NCBI GenBank assembly: GCA_029339195.1
Contig: JAPTJF010000307.1
Coordinates: 1 to 64,000, forward strand
Direction: 5' to 3'
DNA from: Micractinium sp. NFX-FRZ
Taxonomy: Eukaryota > Chlorophyta > Trebouxiophyceae > Chlorellales > Chlorellaceae
DNA: 64,000 nt
The translations under genes and the position numbers were made by a program. Shown one piece after another: positions 23,902 to 42,500 of the stretch. The notes beneath the pieces were generated by a model. That model had not been told where the DNA came from and did no database searches. It saw nothing but the letters and a program-made list of their open reading frames with translations. The stretch's first letter is position 1. Each line of letters opens with the position of its first letter.

Positions 23902-24829
23902 CCCCATCCTGGAATGTGTGCCCCTCGCAAACTTGACTGGAGTCCTCTCCTTGCATGATGAATTGAAACAGCGGCCCAATGCTATGCTACCATTGCGCGT
24001 GCATGTATAGAGATGACGTTTTAAATCAGAAAGCACAGGAAGTGTGTTGCAGGCACAGCAAACGGCGGCAAGCACCCAACCAAGCCAGCTTGGCGTTCAA
24101 AGTCCTGAAAGCAAGCGTCCAGCAAGTCTGCCTCTGTTCTCCCGCTTGGTTTGACTTGTCTGGCAGGCTGAAGCGGTCATACCACATTTTGCAGCTTTTC
24201 GGGAGGGTTTTCGGGCTTTTCAGAAAATTCGTTTTTTGCGATTATAAACAAGCGTTCTTGTAGACAGTCATGCTACGGTCATACCATCCAGAATACACCG
24301 GATCCCATCTGAACCTCCGTTAAGCTGGATTGGGCTGGATTAGTACTGTGTTGAGGGATCACACGGGAATCCCCAGTGCCGTAGTGTTTTTGCCTCTTCT
24401 TCGCCCACTGCCACTAGATAATTTTGCTCGTGTGTTGGGCGGGAGGGAGGGGGGCTTTCTTAGGCTGGCCAGGGAGGCTGCCTTGGGCTGGCTCCGCTCA
24501 CCTGCGCGCTCCCTTGGGCTGCTTGGGATTCTGGCGGCCCGGCAAAAGCTGTTCTTGCGCTGGCTCTCTTCAGCTGTGCATCTCTAACAATGGGGGGGCT
24601 TACAATGAGCCAGGCAAATGACGGCAACAAATGACGGCAACAAATGACGGCAAGCAAGTTGGAAGTGCAGAGGGCACTATGCGGCAACCCTTTTAGCCAC
24701 GCCCACAGCCGTCCACAAGAACGCATAGACATCGCAGGCTCAGTCTGCCTGCGTACTGCCTAACCCAGCTGTTTCTACAAAACTTATACTTCCTACAAGG
24801 ACGCACAACTTCCTGCAACCTGGGCTCTT
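23902..24829. other. Intergenic between H4 and TPR gene 3' ends
   Basis: Less GC-rich than its surroundings, with T-rich patches near 24180-24250. No gene recognised. The right part should be the 3' UTR of the TPR gene: TTACA (minus-strand TGTAA) at 24600-24604, and three 13-bp units of CAAATGACGGCAA at 24615-24653. Confidence 0.55.
24615..24653. repeat. 13-bp tandem repeat, three copies
   Basis: CAAATGACGGCAA is repeated three times exactly, in the likely 3' UTR of the TPR gene. Confidence 0.95.
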
Positions 24830-27800
24830 CTACTTTTCTGCATCCAGCGCCCGCCGGTAGTCCGCCACCGCCTTTTCATACTGCCCCAACGCGTCCAGGG
24901 CAGCAGCCCGGTTGTAGTAGGCCACCGCATTTCCCGGGTCCAGGGCGATGCAGGAGGAGAAGTCCTCCACAGCGGAGGGTAGGTCGCCCAGCTTGTCAAA
25001 GGAGATGCCGCGGTTGAAGAAGGCGTGCACGTTGGAGGGGTCGAGCTGCGGGGTGGCAGGGGAGGACGGGGACGCGGGCAAGGTAAGGGTGTTTTGAAGA
25101 GATGCCGTGGTTGAAAGAGGCGTGCACGTTGGAGGGGTTAGAGCTGCAGGGCACACTGTGTGAAGGACACAGCAGGTTGGTGGGGTGGGCAAAAGGCGTG
25201 CAGGCAGCGCCGGGCGTGTGTGCGAGGCAGGCAGCCCAGCCGCTGCGCTAGCAGCAGCTCATGCTCGGTGCAGCAGCAGCTGCATCAAAAATTAAGCAGC
25301 GCTCGCGCTGTGACCTCCCTGGCTCCAGGCCATGCGCATGCATGGAACCAGACAGCACTCCACCACCGCTGCTGCACCGCTGCAGCTTTTTTGCGCCACC
25401 TCTGTGGATGTCTCGTGCATACATAGCTGTGCAGGCTCAGCGATTCACTATGCACACACTTGAATGCATGCGTCCCATCTCTCACCTGCAGCGCTTCTGT
25501 GTAGTCCTGCACCGCCTCAGCGTACCGCCCCAGCGAGGCGTGGCAGTAGGCGCGGGAGTTGTAGTTGCGCACGGTGCAGTGGCCCAGCGCCAGCAGCCGG
25601 CTAAAGTCCTCCACAGCTGCCCCATAGTTGCCCACCTTGCGCAGACAGAACCTGCAGGTGGACGTGGGTATTCGCACACTGCTTAAGCCACAATATGCAC
25701 ATGTAGATCAACAGTCTGGCAACATACCCACGACAGTGCCCCTGACAGCTGTGGGGACATACATACACAGACAGATGGCCGGCCAGTTCCGCACTGTTAA
25801 GCTCTGCCGCTTCCCACCCTTGGCCACCCCCTGCCCTGGGGTATGGACCTAAGCGTTGCTCAGCCTGCATGCAGCATGCTGTGCACCCACTTTCAGCCAG
25901 GCAGCTCACCCGCGGGCCTGCAGCGCCGCCTCGTCGTCCGCCTGCGCCTGCAGCAGCCTGCCCAGCACCCCAATGGCTGCCTCGTGCTGCCCGCTGTTGC
26001 GCAGCGCCAGGCCCAGGCTGCGCAGGAAGGTGAGATTGGAGGGGTCCAGGGAGCTGGCCCTGCAGGACAGCAATCAACCAGGGCAGAGCAGCGCACATAG
26101 CAGGAGCACAGCGTGAGCAGCAGTGAAGGGAACGAGCGCAGGGTGGCGAGGAGTGTCGGGGCAGGTGGGCCAGCAGCGCAGGTGGGCATGTTGACAGGCA
26201 GGCAGGCAAGACAGGCAGGCAGCCCAGGTAGCCAGCGACTGCATGCAACACACGCAAGCAGGCGCCAGCCCCATCCCCAGCCCCCCTCTGCAGGTGTCTC
26301 CCCACCTCTGCAGGTCCGCCACCGCCGCCTCCATGCTGCCCAGCCGCTCGTGCACCTCGCCCCGTGCGTGCCAGGCCGCCGCCGCCCCCGGCTCCAGCTG
26401 CACCGCCTGCCCCAGGTCCGCCAGCGCCTCTTGCAGCCGCCCCTGGCGGAGCCACAGCATGCCGCGGTTCTGGCAGGCCGGCGCGTTCTGAGGGTCCAGG
26501 GTCAGCACGTGGCTGTAGTCGGCTGCTGCTGCCTCGTACTGGCGCAGGCGCTCCAGGGCCACGGCACGGTTGTAGAAGGCCTTGGTGTGCGAGGGGTTGA
26601 GCTGCACACGGGCACAGGAGGAAGGCGCAGGCACGGGAGTGATGCATGGTGGGGCATGGGTGCCTGTGTTCGAGCACGGTGAAGCAGCCAGGTATCGAAA
26701 CGTTCTCGGATGTGCTGCGCCATCCTGCATTCCTGGCCACTGGACTTATGCATAGGAAGCAAGTATGGCTGGCCTCAGGCTCCGTGCTGCTCACCATCCC
26801 GCCTCCACTTCCACCCTCCCCCCATGCACCGGCAAAGAGCCCAGACACCTCTTCTCCCGCCCTTCACACGACCTCCAACCCACCTGTACCGCCATGGAGT
26901 AGTCGCTGACTGCGTCCTCGTACCGCTCCATCTTGCGGTACGAGAACCCGCGGTTCTGCAGGGGCGGGGAGGAGCGGAGCAGAACGGTGGGAAGCGAGAT
27001 GCAGTGTGTGGCACGCCAGCTGTTGGCGCGGCAAGACGACGCGACCAGCGTATGGGGCTGGCATGGCGAGAGCACAAGATGGGCGAGCAGGGCGCATGGA
27101 ACGATGCATGACGGCGGCAAGAGCATGCATGCAAGGGTGGGAGCCAGCTTGGCAGGCGGAACATGGGGCTGCCCATCCACGCTCAGGTGCTGCCGCCGCC
27201 CAGGCCTGCATCCCGGACACCCTGCCCTCCCTTCCCTGCACCGCAGGCACAACGCAGCACAGAACCAGCAGGCAGGCGGGCAGGCAGCGAGCAGCTGCAC
27301 GCACGTGGTAGAAGTCTGCGTTCTGCGGCTCCAACGCGATGGCTTGGGTGAAGGCGGCCACGGCGGCTGCGTAGTCGCCCATGCGGTCGCGCACGATGCC
27401 GGCATTGTAGTGGGCGTAGCTGCTGCGCGGGTCCAGCGTCAGGGCTGCTTCATAGTCGGCTAGAGCGGCAGTGTAGTTGCCCAGCTGGGCAAGAGGGCAA
27501 GGCGGGGGAGGAAGTAGGGCGGGGTGAGCAGCGGAGACGGCGTGAGGCGCAGGTGCACGCATGGGATGAGCACAGTGCATGGCATGGCGCAGCGGCACGG
27601 CACAGTGCAGTTTAATGCGCTGCGCCTACAGCAAGCAACAGGCACGAACAACTCACTAAGGGTGCTGAAGAAAGGCAGGCAGGGGGCACGCACCACACGC
27701 CATGCGGCAACAACCAAGACTGCTGCCTGCGCCGAGTGTTGCCAGGCACTCATCCTCTCGCCCACACGCTCACACAACCATCCCCCAAGCCAACAGCTTG

Positions 27801-28403
27801 TGGAGCCAGAGCACAGCATGGGTGCACGCCAGGCACAGCAGCCCCACTCACAACCCACCTTGTCCAGGGAGAAGGCTCGGTTGAAGAGCGACTTGAAATG
27901 TGTGGGGTCCAGATCCAGGGCCTGGTTGTACTCGTGCACCGCCCCCGCAAAGTCTCCACGCTTGCGCAGCGCATACCCACGTGCATGGTACTCGTCTGCT
28001 GTCAACGACCGGCCACCCTCCTCTGGTAGTGATGGCAGCTTGCCGGCGCCAGGTGGTGCACCCTGTCCAAGCAATGCCGCCGCTGCTGCTGCTGCCATGG
28101 CTGAGCGCAGCGCGTCGCTGCTGCCCATGAACACGCTGCCGCCTCGTAGCGGCGAGGCGGCCTCAAACGGCACGGATGCAGACCCGCTGTCTTGCAGGTT
28201 GAGGCAAGCCATGCGCCCAGACGCCGCCTCCAGGGCCGCTGATGCGCTGCCATCCCAGGGGCCGAGGCTAACCATGCGGTTGCGTGCCGCGGGCAGCCAG
28301 GCCGCCTCGGCGGGGCGCCCCGATGTGGAGGCCTCGCCGCTAGACCGCTCTGCGGCGCTCTGTGTAGCGTCCACATCTATGCTCACCTGCCGCGAGCGCT
28401 GCC

Positions 28404-28447
<44 letters not shown>

Positions 28448-29787
28448 TGCTTCTGTTGTTGTGGCTGCTGCTGGCCTGGGCCGGCCAGCGGTGCAGATCC
28501 TGCTGGCGCAGCCGCTGCTGCTGGTGGGGGCTTGAGCACGGCTGCGATGCTGAAGTGCGAGAAGGCCGGCCCCCCTTCTGTCTGGGAAGACTTCCTGCCC
28601 CGCACCCGCACTGCAGCACCCCCTGAGGCTGTGCTGCTGGGTGTGTCGCCTGCGCCATCCTGCTGCGGCTGCCGCTGCTGCTGCTGCTGCCGCTGTTGTG
28701 TGTGCTGGGCCGGGAACCGCCCCGCAGGCAGCAGCGAGGCAGCACTGACGCTGACAGCTGGCGAGCCAGGCAGGCTGCTCAGGCTGCCAACCGACCTGGC
28801 ACCCGGCGTGCCCAGCCCGGCGCCTCGCCCCCGCCAGGGCAGCGTCGCATCCACAGCCAGAGCCTTCTCATAATCAGCTGCACAGGGAGGGGCCAGTTGT
28901 ATTATTGTTTTCAGAGCAGCACACTGAGGAGGCTTGCTCGGCTAGGCCGGCGCCCCTGCTGGTTGAGCTTCAGCGATGCACGCATGCCGGGCAAGCTGCA
29001 GCGGCTACATACTTAACCCACCTCTTTGCTAACACGCTGGTCGCTGTGCACATGCCGTGACGTGCAGGCAGGCATGCAGTGCCCCCTCAGCTTCCCAGCC
29101 CTGCCCCACCCGCGCTGCTCACCGTTGGCGTCATCAAACCGCCCCGCCAGGTTGTTGCAGGCGGCGCGTGAGTAGGCAGCCTTGGCGTGGTTGGGATCCA
29201 GGCGCAGCACAGTGGTGAAGTCGGCAATGGCAGGCTCAATGCGCCCCAGCTTGTGGAGCGCGCTGCCCCGCTGGTAGGCGGCATCCACGTGGGCAGCATC
29301 CGACGCCAGCACTGCGCCATAGTCTGCTACAGCCGGCTCCAGCAAGCCTGCGGGGCGGGCGTTACACAGTGGCAGCAGTGTGAGAAGGGTGCTAGCCTGT
29401 GCATGGTAAGGGGCAGGCGCAGCACCCGCAAAGCTGCACCCGTAGGCTGCCCCCACGGCACCTGCAGCACCCACCCTTCTTGGCGTAGCTGTTGGCACGT
29501 ATCATGAGCGCACGGAGGTTGTTGGGCTGCGCCACCAGCTTGCGGCTGCACGCCTCGATCAGGCTGTCATAGTCGGCATTGCGGCGATACACAAACTGCC
29601 GGCCAGACTGCGGCGCCGGCTCGGTGGCGGCGCCGCTAGCAACCCTGCCGCCGCCGCCGCCGCCAGTGCCGCCGCCGTCGCTGGAGGGGACGCAGTCGCG
29701 GCGCCGCTCCAGCGTGCCGCTGGCCAGGAACTCGAGCTCATCCTGGAGCGGCTGCAGCAGCTGTTGCGGCGGCGTCGCCTCCGCCAT
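24830..29787 (-). CDS. Tetratricopeptide-repeat protein with poly-Q insert (TTC6-like)
   Basis: Nine exons, read leftward: 29475..29787, 29123..29347, 27859..28877, 27305..27484, 26884..26955, 26306..26601, 25910..26059, 25486..25651 and 24830..25045. They give 2637 nt (878 aa). The ATG at 29787 opens MAEATPPQQLLQPLQDELEF. At least a dozen TPR helices are visible, with the usual pattern, for example HAFFNRGISFDKLGDLPSAV and NRAAALDALGQYEKAVADYR. The large third exon splits the repeat array with about 270 low-complexity residues rich in Gln, Ala and Ser, including a run of about 15 Gln. The repeats resume at ADEYHARGYALRKRGDFAGA. TPR solenoids are protein-binding scaffolds. Partner and pathway are unknown. 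The closest architecture I can name is animal TTC6-like proteins, as a resemblance only. Confidence 0.85.
25099..25151 (-). repeat. Intronic echo of the last TPR exon start
   Basis: It aligns with 25001-25053, the acceptor and first 45 bases of the last exon, at offset 98 bp. It shares GGCGTGCACGTTGGAGGGGT exactly. The copy keeps a CTGCAG acceptor but is frameshifted. Confidence 0.9.
28403..28473. repeat. CAG/CTG repeat encoding poly-Q
   Basis: A CTG run with CTT/GTT interruptions codes Gln on the minus strand in the TPR protein's third exon. Length polymorphism is expected. Confidence 0.95.
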
Positions 29788-30903
29788 TTCAGGAGTTTGG
29801 ACCGCCGCCCAGCTGGGCCGAAAACGGCCGGGCTGTTGGCCTGGCTGGTCCACTACGGAATAGGTCGATAACGAATCGCCGTTGTTTGTTGAGGCCGGGA
29901 GCCGCGCTGGGCGCAGAGGAGACCAGGCCAAGGCAGGTCCTGACAGTTTGAGCAGCAGGCAAGGTCTCACGCAATCGGGAGACATGGGCAGGTGCGGGAT
30001 GCAGTGTATGATGGGCAGCACAGCAGGCGCCTGGCCGGCATGCCGCCTCTGCCGCCTACCACCGTAGTGCACCGTCTGGCGCTCATGTCAATAAGAGTAC
30101 CACCGTGGCCACAGGAATCACCCAAGTACACTCATCATAAACACAGGCAGTAGATGATCCAGAGAGGCATGCGGCACAGCTCTGGCACCCCAAGCCAGGG
30201 CCGGCGGTCAATGCGTGGGCGGCGTCCCATGGCCGACTGATGCGGGGGCTGCCCTGCATACGCGGCATACCCAACCCAGCATGGCAACTCAGTATGTCCA
30301 CTCAGCATGACCCATGTGCATGGGGTGCCTTGCACAAGTGAGCCCAGTGAGAATTCACCATTATTGAAGACTGCTCCTGAGCCGGTTTCTTCGTGCCGAT
30401 TGGTGCGTCAAATGTTGCTGCTGCCGCCTGCCGCTACGTAGTGCCCGCATCAAATGGCTGCTTCTGTGCTTGATAACTTGTCTCCTGGTCAAGGGCTTGC
30501 AGGTGGATAAAAGCACCAACGGTTTATTGGAGCACACTATGCACCGCGTGGCAACCGGTTGTGTGTATCTATCACACGTTTGTGTGCACAACAGCACCAC
30601 ACTGCCCGCCTCACAAGCAGCTCCTACAGGTCCAGGGCTGCCCGAGCCTTACACTTGCCTGTATGTCGCTGTGACGAAGCGGGCATACGCACACTCGTCG
30701 TTCGATCCATCCATGCCACAGGGTGGCGTTGGCGGCGCCCCCCCCGCCGCCCACATCAGCCGCCAGCTAAGCCTATCCCTCTATCCCACTCCCCTTTTGC
30801 AAGCGGCAGGGCCTGGCCTTCACACTACGTCATCACGATATCCCGCGCCGTTTAGTTTTCACGCGCAGCGGGCCGAAGAGCTCAGCGGGACACGACACAC
30901 ACT
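29788..30903. other. Divergent intergenic region, TPR / GluRS
   Basis: A 1.1-kb spacer that should contain both promoters. I recognise no gene, tRNA or repeat. Confidence 0.5.
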
Positions 30904-35987
<5,084 letters not shown>

Positions 35988-36563
35988 ACAGCAAGGAACG
36001 GAACAGCAGCTTGCCGTGCAAGCTGTACACGCACACTTGCTTGCCCATCTGTTTCCCTCTGCTTACGTGCCGTGCTGGCATTTGATCGCTCGGTTCACGT
36101 CCCTCGCAGCTTGCGTCGCCCCTCTTTAATTCGCCACTTTGCCTCGCTCCCCCTTTCTCGCACACCCCATTTTTGCTCGCCTCATTCATGCCTCACTCCA
36201 ACCCCTCCTGACTGTGCAAAGGCACCCCTCTGCTACACACAAAAGGTGGTGTGAAATCACTGGGAATGAGGCACAGCAGGCAGCACAACAGCAAGCGGGC
36301 AGCAACAAGGATAGCGTGTGACATGTACAGGGGTGTGGGGAGAGCAGGAGCCAGCGCAGCCTTGTGTACCGGCCACAAAGTGATGAAGCGGTCAGATTGT
36401 GAAGGGGGGGGGGGGCGGACACTACAGGCCCAAGACAGGTGGGTATCTGAGGCTCGGACGCATGGCCTGGGCATTGCGGTGTGTTGGGGCAGCAGTGCGG
36501 GGTGCTTGCTGCCGCCCCCGCCCCTGCGTGCAGCCAGCAGCCCGCCCCTTTTTCTGGGCGCGG
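35988..36563. other. Intergenic between convergent GluRS and PI4KA
   Basis: Two 3' UTRs. A 12-base G run lies near 36405-36416. I find neither a TGTAA signal nor a gene. Confidence 0.5.
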
Positions 36564-39500
36564 CTACTTGGGTATGGCGTTCTGCAGGAACTGAATGTAG
36601 TCGTAGCCGCTGGTGTGCCAGTTGTTGTACGCCCCCAGCACCAGGTTGTGCATGTAGGCCGCCGCCTGCGCGTCGCTCAGCTCCAGCTTGAAGCGAGCCC
36701 GCAGGCTGTCGATGGGCTTGCCGTACCCAAAGCAGGGCAGCTGCGGGCGGGGCGGTTGACAGCGGGGAGGGCCGAGAGGGCAGATGGCGTGCGTGTGTGA
36801 GTATGCGTGTACAGTAGTAATGGTGGTGGTCAGGTGCTGCCAGGAAGCCGCACATGCCCCCCCACAGCTGACAGCCCAGCACACGAGGCTCCCTTCCTTC
36901 CCCAAGGCCCCCCAGTGCATCACGCCCTCGCCTGCACCACCCTCACCCGCAACCCACTCCCTCCTCCCTCTTTCCCTCCCTCCTCCCCCATCACCCACCC
37001 CCCCACCTGCGAGGGCAGCATCGTGGCCACCCTCCCTTGAAAACCCCATCCCCCCGCCCACCCACCCACCCCCACCCACCTGCGAGGGCAGCATCATGGC
37101 CACCACCGACACCACGGCATCCGCCACGGAGCGGGCGGCCAGGAAGCCGCGGATGGTGAGCTCTGTGAAGCGCTGGAAGGTGGGGGAGGCGCGGGTGCCG
37201 CCCGGGTCCAGCAGCTGGGTCATCTCGTAAGACATCTTGAAGGGGGCGGCCTCAAAGCCGAGGTTGCCGCCTGCAAAGTTCATGGTCCGGGTGTAGGCAA
37301 AGGTGACATCAAGGGTGATTGTATTGGCACAGGGAATATGCAAGTAGGACGTGCAACAGCAGGCGGTGGGAGGGGAGGGGCCGGGAAGAGTGCAGGCCAG
37401 TGAGGCCCAGCGGCGGCCGGCAGGGCAGCACACCACACCCGCCCGCTGAGCCGCGCTGCACCTGCCCTGCCTCCGGCGAGATGCCCGGCGAGATGCCCAG
37501 GATGTGGCCGAAGCAATCCATTGCATGAAGCGGCCTGATTCTCACCCACTCCCCACAACCAACCCTGGAGCCCACCCGCCCGGCATCCCACCCAGCCCTG
37601 CTGCCCAGGCCAGGCCAGGCCACCCACCCGGTGAGATGCCCAGGATGTATCCAAAGTCGATGTGCAGGAAGCGGCCCTGGTTGTCCAGCATCAGGTTGCC
37701 GTTGTGCCGGTCCTTGGCCCACAGCAGGTAGCTGGCCACGCTGTAGGCGGCGGTGGACTCCAGGAAGTTCTGGCGCGCCGCCTCGAAGCGCCGCGCCCCC
37801 GGCATGCCAAACTCATGCTGGAAGATCTCAAACAGGCCGCCGTCAAACATCTCGCCCTGCAGCGGTCAATGTGACAGTGTGGGTGTGGGCGTGGGTGCAG
37901 GCATCGTGCGGGCGGGCACTGCAGCGCTGTGCATGCTGCCCTGCCCCCCCGTGCGCACTTGGCGACCGTCCCCGTTCCCCTGCAACCACCAGCTCATGTC
38001 TGCCCCGTCTGCCACACGCCTCAGCGCACCAGCTGCGCCCGGCTCTTGGCCTGCGGGATGACCTCGATGATGCCCTGCTCATGCCCCGTGGGCACCACGC
38101 CATAGGGGGCCAGGTAAAGGGGCAGCCCCGCCGCATCAAACGCATCCTTTAGCAGCCTCATGACCTGCAGGGGGGGGCAAGGAGCATGGGTGGCGTCCCA
38201 TGCAAGACTGCAGGCAGCCAGGCCGCTTCAGCCTGCCCCACGCCGCCCTGCCCCCGACACACACAGTCAACCCGTTGCCCCTCCTGTCCCAACTGCAGCC
38301 CCAGCACACCCTGCCAGCGGTCACCCCGCGCCCAAGACTGCAGGGCCCACACAGTCGGGAGGAATGAACACGCAGCGCGCATCAGGACACCAGGCATCTT
38401 CACCTGCAGGGCCGGCACGTCCTGCCGGCGCTAAGCTCAGTTTGCAAATGCAGGCTCAACATGCAACTGCAAAACACACACACATTCAGTCGGGTAACAC
38501 GCTAAGCCCTCCTCACCTGCAGGGCCAGCACGTCCTGCCGGCAGTCGTCCCCCACTTTGAAGATGCAGGCCTGCACCTTCTCGTGCTCCCCCATCTGGTC
38601 GCTCTGCTCGCACCGGAAGGCCGCCAGGATGGGGCACTTGGCAGCGCTCTGCAGGCAGGGGCGGGAAGGAGGGTGGGAGAGATGGAGGACATTTGAGCGC
38701 AGGGGTGGGGGGCGGGAGGGCATTTGAGGGGCAAGGGAGGCGAGGAGGCGAGGAGGCAAGGAGGCACGCCACTGCTGCAAGGCCACACAGTGCGCACGTC
38801 CATGAGGAGGCGAGGAGGCACGCCCAGTTACGCCAGTGCCGCAAGGCCACACAGCGCACAAGGTCGTGGGGAGGCCAGGAGGCACACTCACCTGCATGGG
38901 TGCCCCGCTCTCCGGGATGACCTCCACCACGCGGCAGTCCGGGTTGGTGGGGATGTACAGGTCGTCCCGCGGCACCCTGATCTCCTTCAGAAGCTTCACA
39001 GCCTCCGCCTTGCGCTCATCCTGAGGAGCGGCGTGGGGAACGAAAGCTGTGCGTTTGGCCAAAGCTGCAGCACCCCCACGCATCGCTGCCCCGCCTGGGT
39101 GCTTGCCCCACGCATCTGCGGCAACGAGGTGCCTGTAAGCGGCGCCAGAACTATGACCTCCTCTTGCCCGAGCTTGGCAGAAAACCCAGGGCCGAACGTT
39201 GCCAACCAACCCCATCACCACTGCCTCAACAAGCACCCACGCTGCCTCCCACCACCCCACTAAACTGCTTCGCATCAACCCTTTCCACTGGGGGCTGGAC
39301 CCCACCTTGGGCACAGGGTACAGCTTGCCCGACACCGCCGTCACTTCATCAAAGAAGTTGAGCTCCGCCTGCAGGCGCTCCATGACGGGACCATGCAGCT
39401 CGCCCATCAGCCGCTGGCGCAGGCGGTCGGCCACCGCCCACAGGCCCGTGTCCGCAGGAGGGGTCCAGTTGGAGCGCTTGACCTAGAAGAAGGGGGGGGG

Positions 39501-42500
39501 GGCGGGGAGCACAGCAGGAGTGAGCAATCACAGCGCGCGCAGCAGCGTGTCGGCATCGGCCAGGCCATTGCTACGCACCACCACACCCCGCAAGCTCTCT
39601 TCGTGGGATTGCGTGAATGTGCATCGTCGAGCAGCAGCTGACAGACCAGCAGGCGCACACACCAACCAGTTGTTTGCCACCTCATCTCGCATACTGTAAT
39701 CAAAGCACGCCCAGCCACCCACCCACCCACCGTGGGGTTGAATGCCTCGTCGGGCGGCGTGCCCTCCGACAGCAGCTGGCACACCAGCATGTGTGCAAAG
39801 TAGACGGAGTGGGAGGCGGCGTCCAGCAGGAAGCGCTCCACCAGGCCGCTGTGGTCGAAGCGCAGCAGCTGCGGCAGGGCACAGCGCGCACAGCAGCCAC
39901 AGCAGGGTGAGGGGGAGCACGCGCAGGTTGGGGCCGTACGAGCAGGCGGGCGGGTCACGGGCAGACTCGGGCATGCCGGTGGTTGCGCAGCTGCTTCACA
40001 CATACACCGGTAATGCAGCGTGTCGGCATGATGCAAGGCTAGGAGGGAGAGGCACGCTGCACAGCCCGCAGGACTGCCTGTTGCATCCCCACCCCATTTG
40101 GGCAGCCCCGCGACCCCCCCTGGCCCCGCCGCCACCTCCTCCCAACCTCCCCTCCACACACCACACGCTGCTTGCCTGCACCAGCTGCGGCAAGAAGAAA
40201 GCCACCTCCTCCGGCTGGCATGCCTCCAGCGAGCGCATCACAAACGCCAGCACGGCAGTGTGCCGCCCCGCCGGCCCCGCCGCCAGCTCCATCGCCTCGA
40301 GCAGCGGCAGCGGCGCCCACACCGCCAGATGCTGCAGCTGGGGCGCGTTGGCCTTGGCGGCGGCGGGCGTGGCAAGTAGGGGCGCTGCCTCGGGCAGGTT
40401 CTGCACCGCTGGCTCGCCCGCGTCCTGCACCACCAGCCGCTGCAGCTCGCTTTTGATGGCTGCCGCCCCGGGGAAGCGGCGTGCCATGTTGATGGCCAGG
40501 CGGGGGGACACCTCGGTCCATGCGGTGCGCACGTACAGGGCCCACTGGCTGGGGGTGAGGCTGGCGGCGGCGGAGGGCGGGATGTTGGCGGCCTCCAGCG
40601 GGTCGGCCCAGGCTGCCAGGCGCTCCACCTCTGCAGGCGGGGGGCGGGCAGGGAGGCAGCGGCAGCAGGGCGGGGTGGTGCATGTCGGGCAGAGTGGGCG
40701 GGCAGGCTCATGACAGGCAGGACACGGAGACGTTCAGCATGCTCCAAACATGCACCAGCACACACTGAGTGCATGGCCCCTTCCCACCCTTCTACCCAAC
40801 CCTGCTGACCCCTGGCTACCATCACCCACCGGCAGACAGCAGCATGGACAGCAGCGCCTGGCGTGCCGCGTTGCTCTGCGGCAGCGCCATTTCGCCCCAG
40901 ACGGGATGCGGCTTGGGCAGGTCGCGCGGCAGCTGCGGCAGCGGTCCCGCCTTGACGGCTGCCGCAAAGTCGCGCACAGCGCTCGTCGCCTCCCTGCAGG
41001 GCGTGAGGGGGCAGGGGTGCTTGCTTGCTTGCTATGACCAGCTGCTGAGGGACCCGCCTGGGCGCAGGGGGCGCGATTCGCGCCCAGGATAGCTCCCATA
41101 TATAGCCAAAGCGCGCAAAGGTCGGTGAGCAGAGCAAGCAGGGAACCTGCGCCCTTGCCAAACACACCCAAACAGAGCGGGCGACAACAAGCCAAACTGC
41201 TGTGCAGATCCCCTGAAGCTTGCCTCAGCAGCTCTTGCTCAGCATAGTGCCAGGCCTCGGGCAGCTCGAACCATTGCAGCGCAGCCGCCAGCACCTGCAG
41301 GCACAGGCAGCATGCTGTCCCCGTCAGCACGTGCCTGTGATGGTACCATGCCATGCCATGAGGGCACGCTTGCAGAGCACAGAGCACAATTCCCATGCCT
41401 GTGCAGCAAGCAGCATGGAAGCACGCCTGGCAAGCTACCGGCAGCCAGCTGCCCTGCCCAAGCCTCAGGCTGCCCAGCCACCAATCGCACGCACACGCAT
41501 GGCTCCCTGCTGTGTTTACGCAAGGTAAAGGCTGCGCATGCCACGCACCTGCTCATACAGCAGCACGACGGGTAGCGGGGTGGGCTTGCCGTGCGCCGCG
41601 GCCAGCTGGGCGTGGCAGTGCCGCAGCGCGAGGTGCAGCAGGCGGAAGCGGGCGCCCGTCGAGGCGGGGTGCGCGGTCAGCGAGCGCCCGGCGTCGGCAA
41701 GCGAGGTGCTGAACAGGCGCCACACAATCCCCAGCGTCTCCAGCTTCATGCTGGACAGGTTGTGTCGGTGCTGCTCTGCTAGCTCCCAGAGGAAAGCGAT
41801 CCACAGGTGGTGTGCTTGGATGGCATCCACGGCAGCCGCTGCACCCGCATGCTGTTGCTCTGCCGCCCCGCCATCGTCGCCGTTGCTGCCCATGCTACCG
41901 GCCACGGCGGCGCCGCCCACGTGTGGCGTCAGGTCATAGGGGGCAAACAGCCCCAGGCGCGCGCGCACAGTGTAGCACCATGCGTCGGCTATCTCGGACA
42001 TCAGGGCCACCTGGCAGGGCAGGGGGGAGGGGAGGGAGCAGGGCAGGGGAGGTTGGGGAAGAGGCGGGGCAGGGCAGGGCAGGGCAGGGGATAAGGTGAA
42101 CAAGCCAGGCCAGGCAGGCAGGTTGGCACCAAAACAGCAAGTGTGGCATCTGCGCGGCTAGCACACCATACAAGTGAGGGCCCCAATTGGCAGCGCCAGA
42201 AGCATCCCGTTCAAAAAAAATCTCCTTGCCAGGCACATGCACGACAAGAAAGATCCCGCACAAACAAAGTCCCCTTCAAAGCACGTGCACGCGCACCTGC
42301 AGCTCCTGGCTGCCGGCAGCCAGCACCCAGTGCCAGGCCAGCACCGCCACCCGCATCATTGCGACGTTGAAGCGCTTGACAGGCACCCAGCACAGCAGGC
42401 GGCGCAGCTCCTGGCTCACGCCCGCCGTGGGGTACTGCACCAGGGCCGCAGCGGCTTGCAGGTAGCTGCGGGGGCAGGGGCGGGGTGGGCGCAGGGCAGG

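Noticed and set aside
27524..28873. 449-codon plus-strand open frame rich in Cys
   Set aside because: It is the antisense of the poly-Q exon; the Cys runs are the CTG repeat read backwards.
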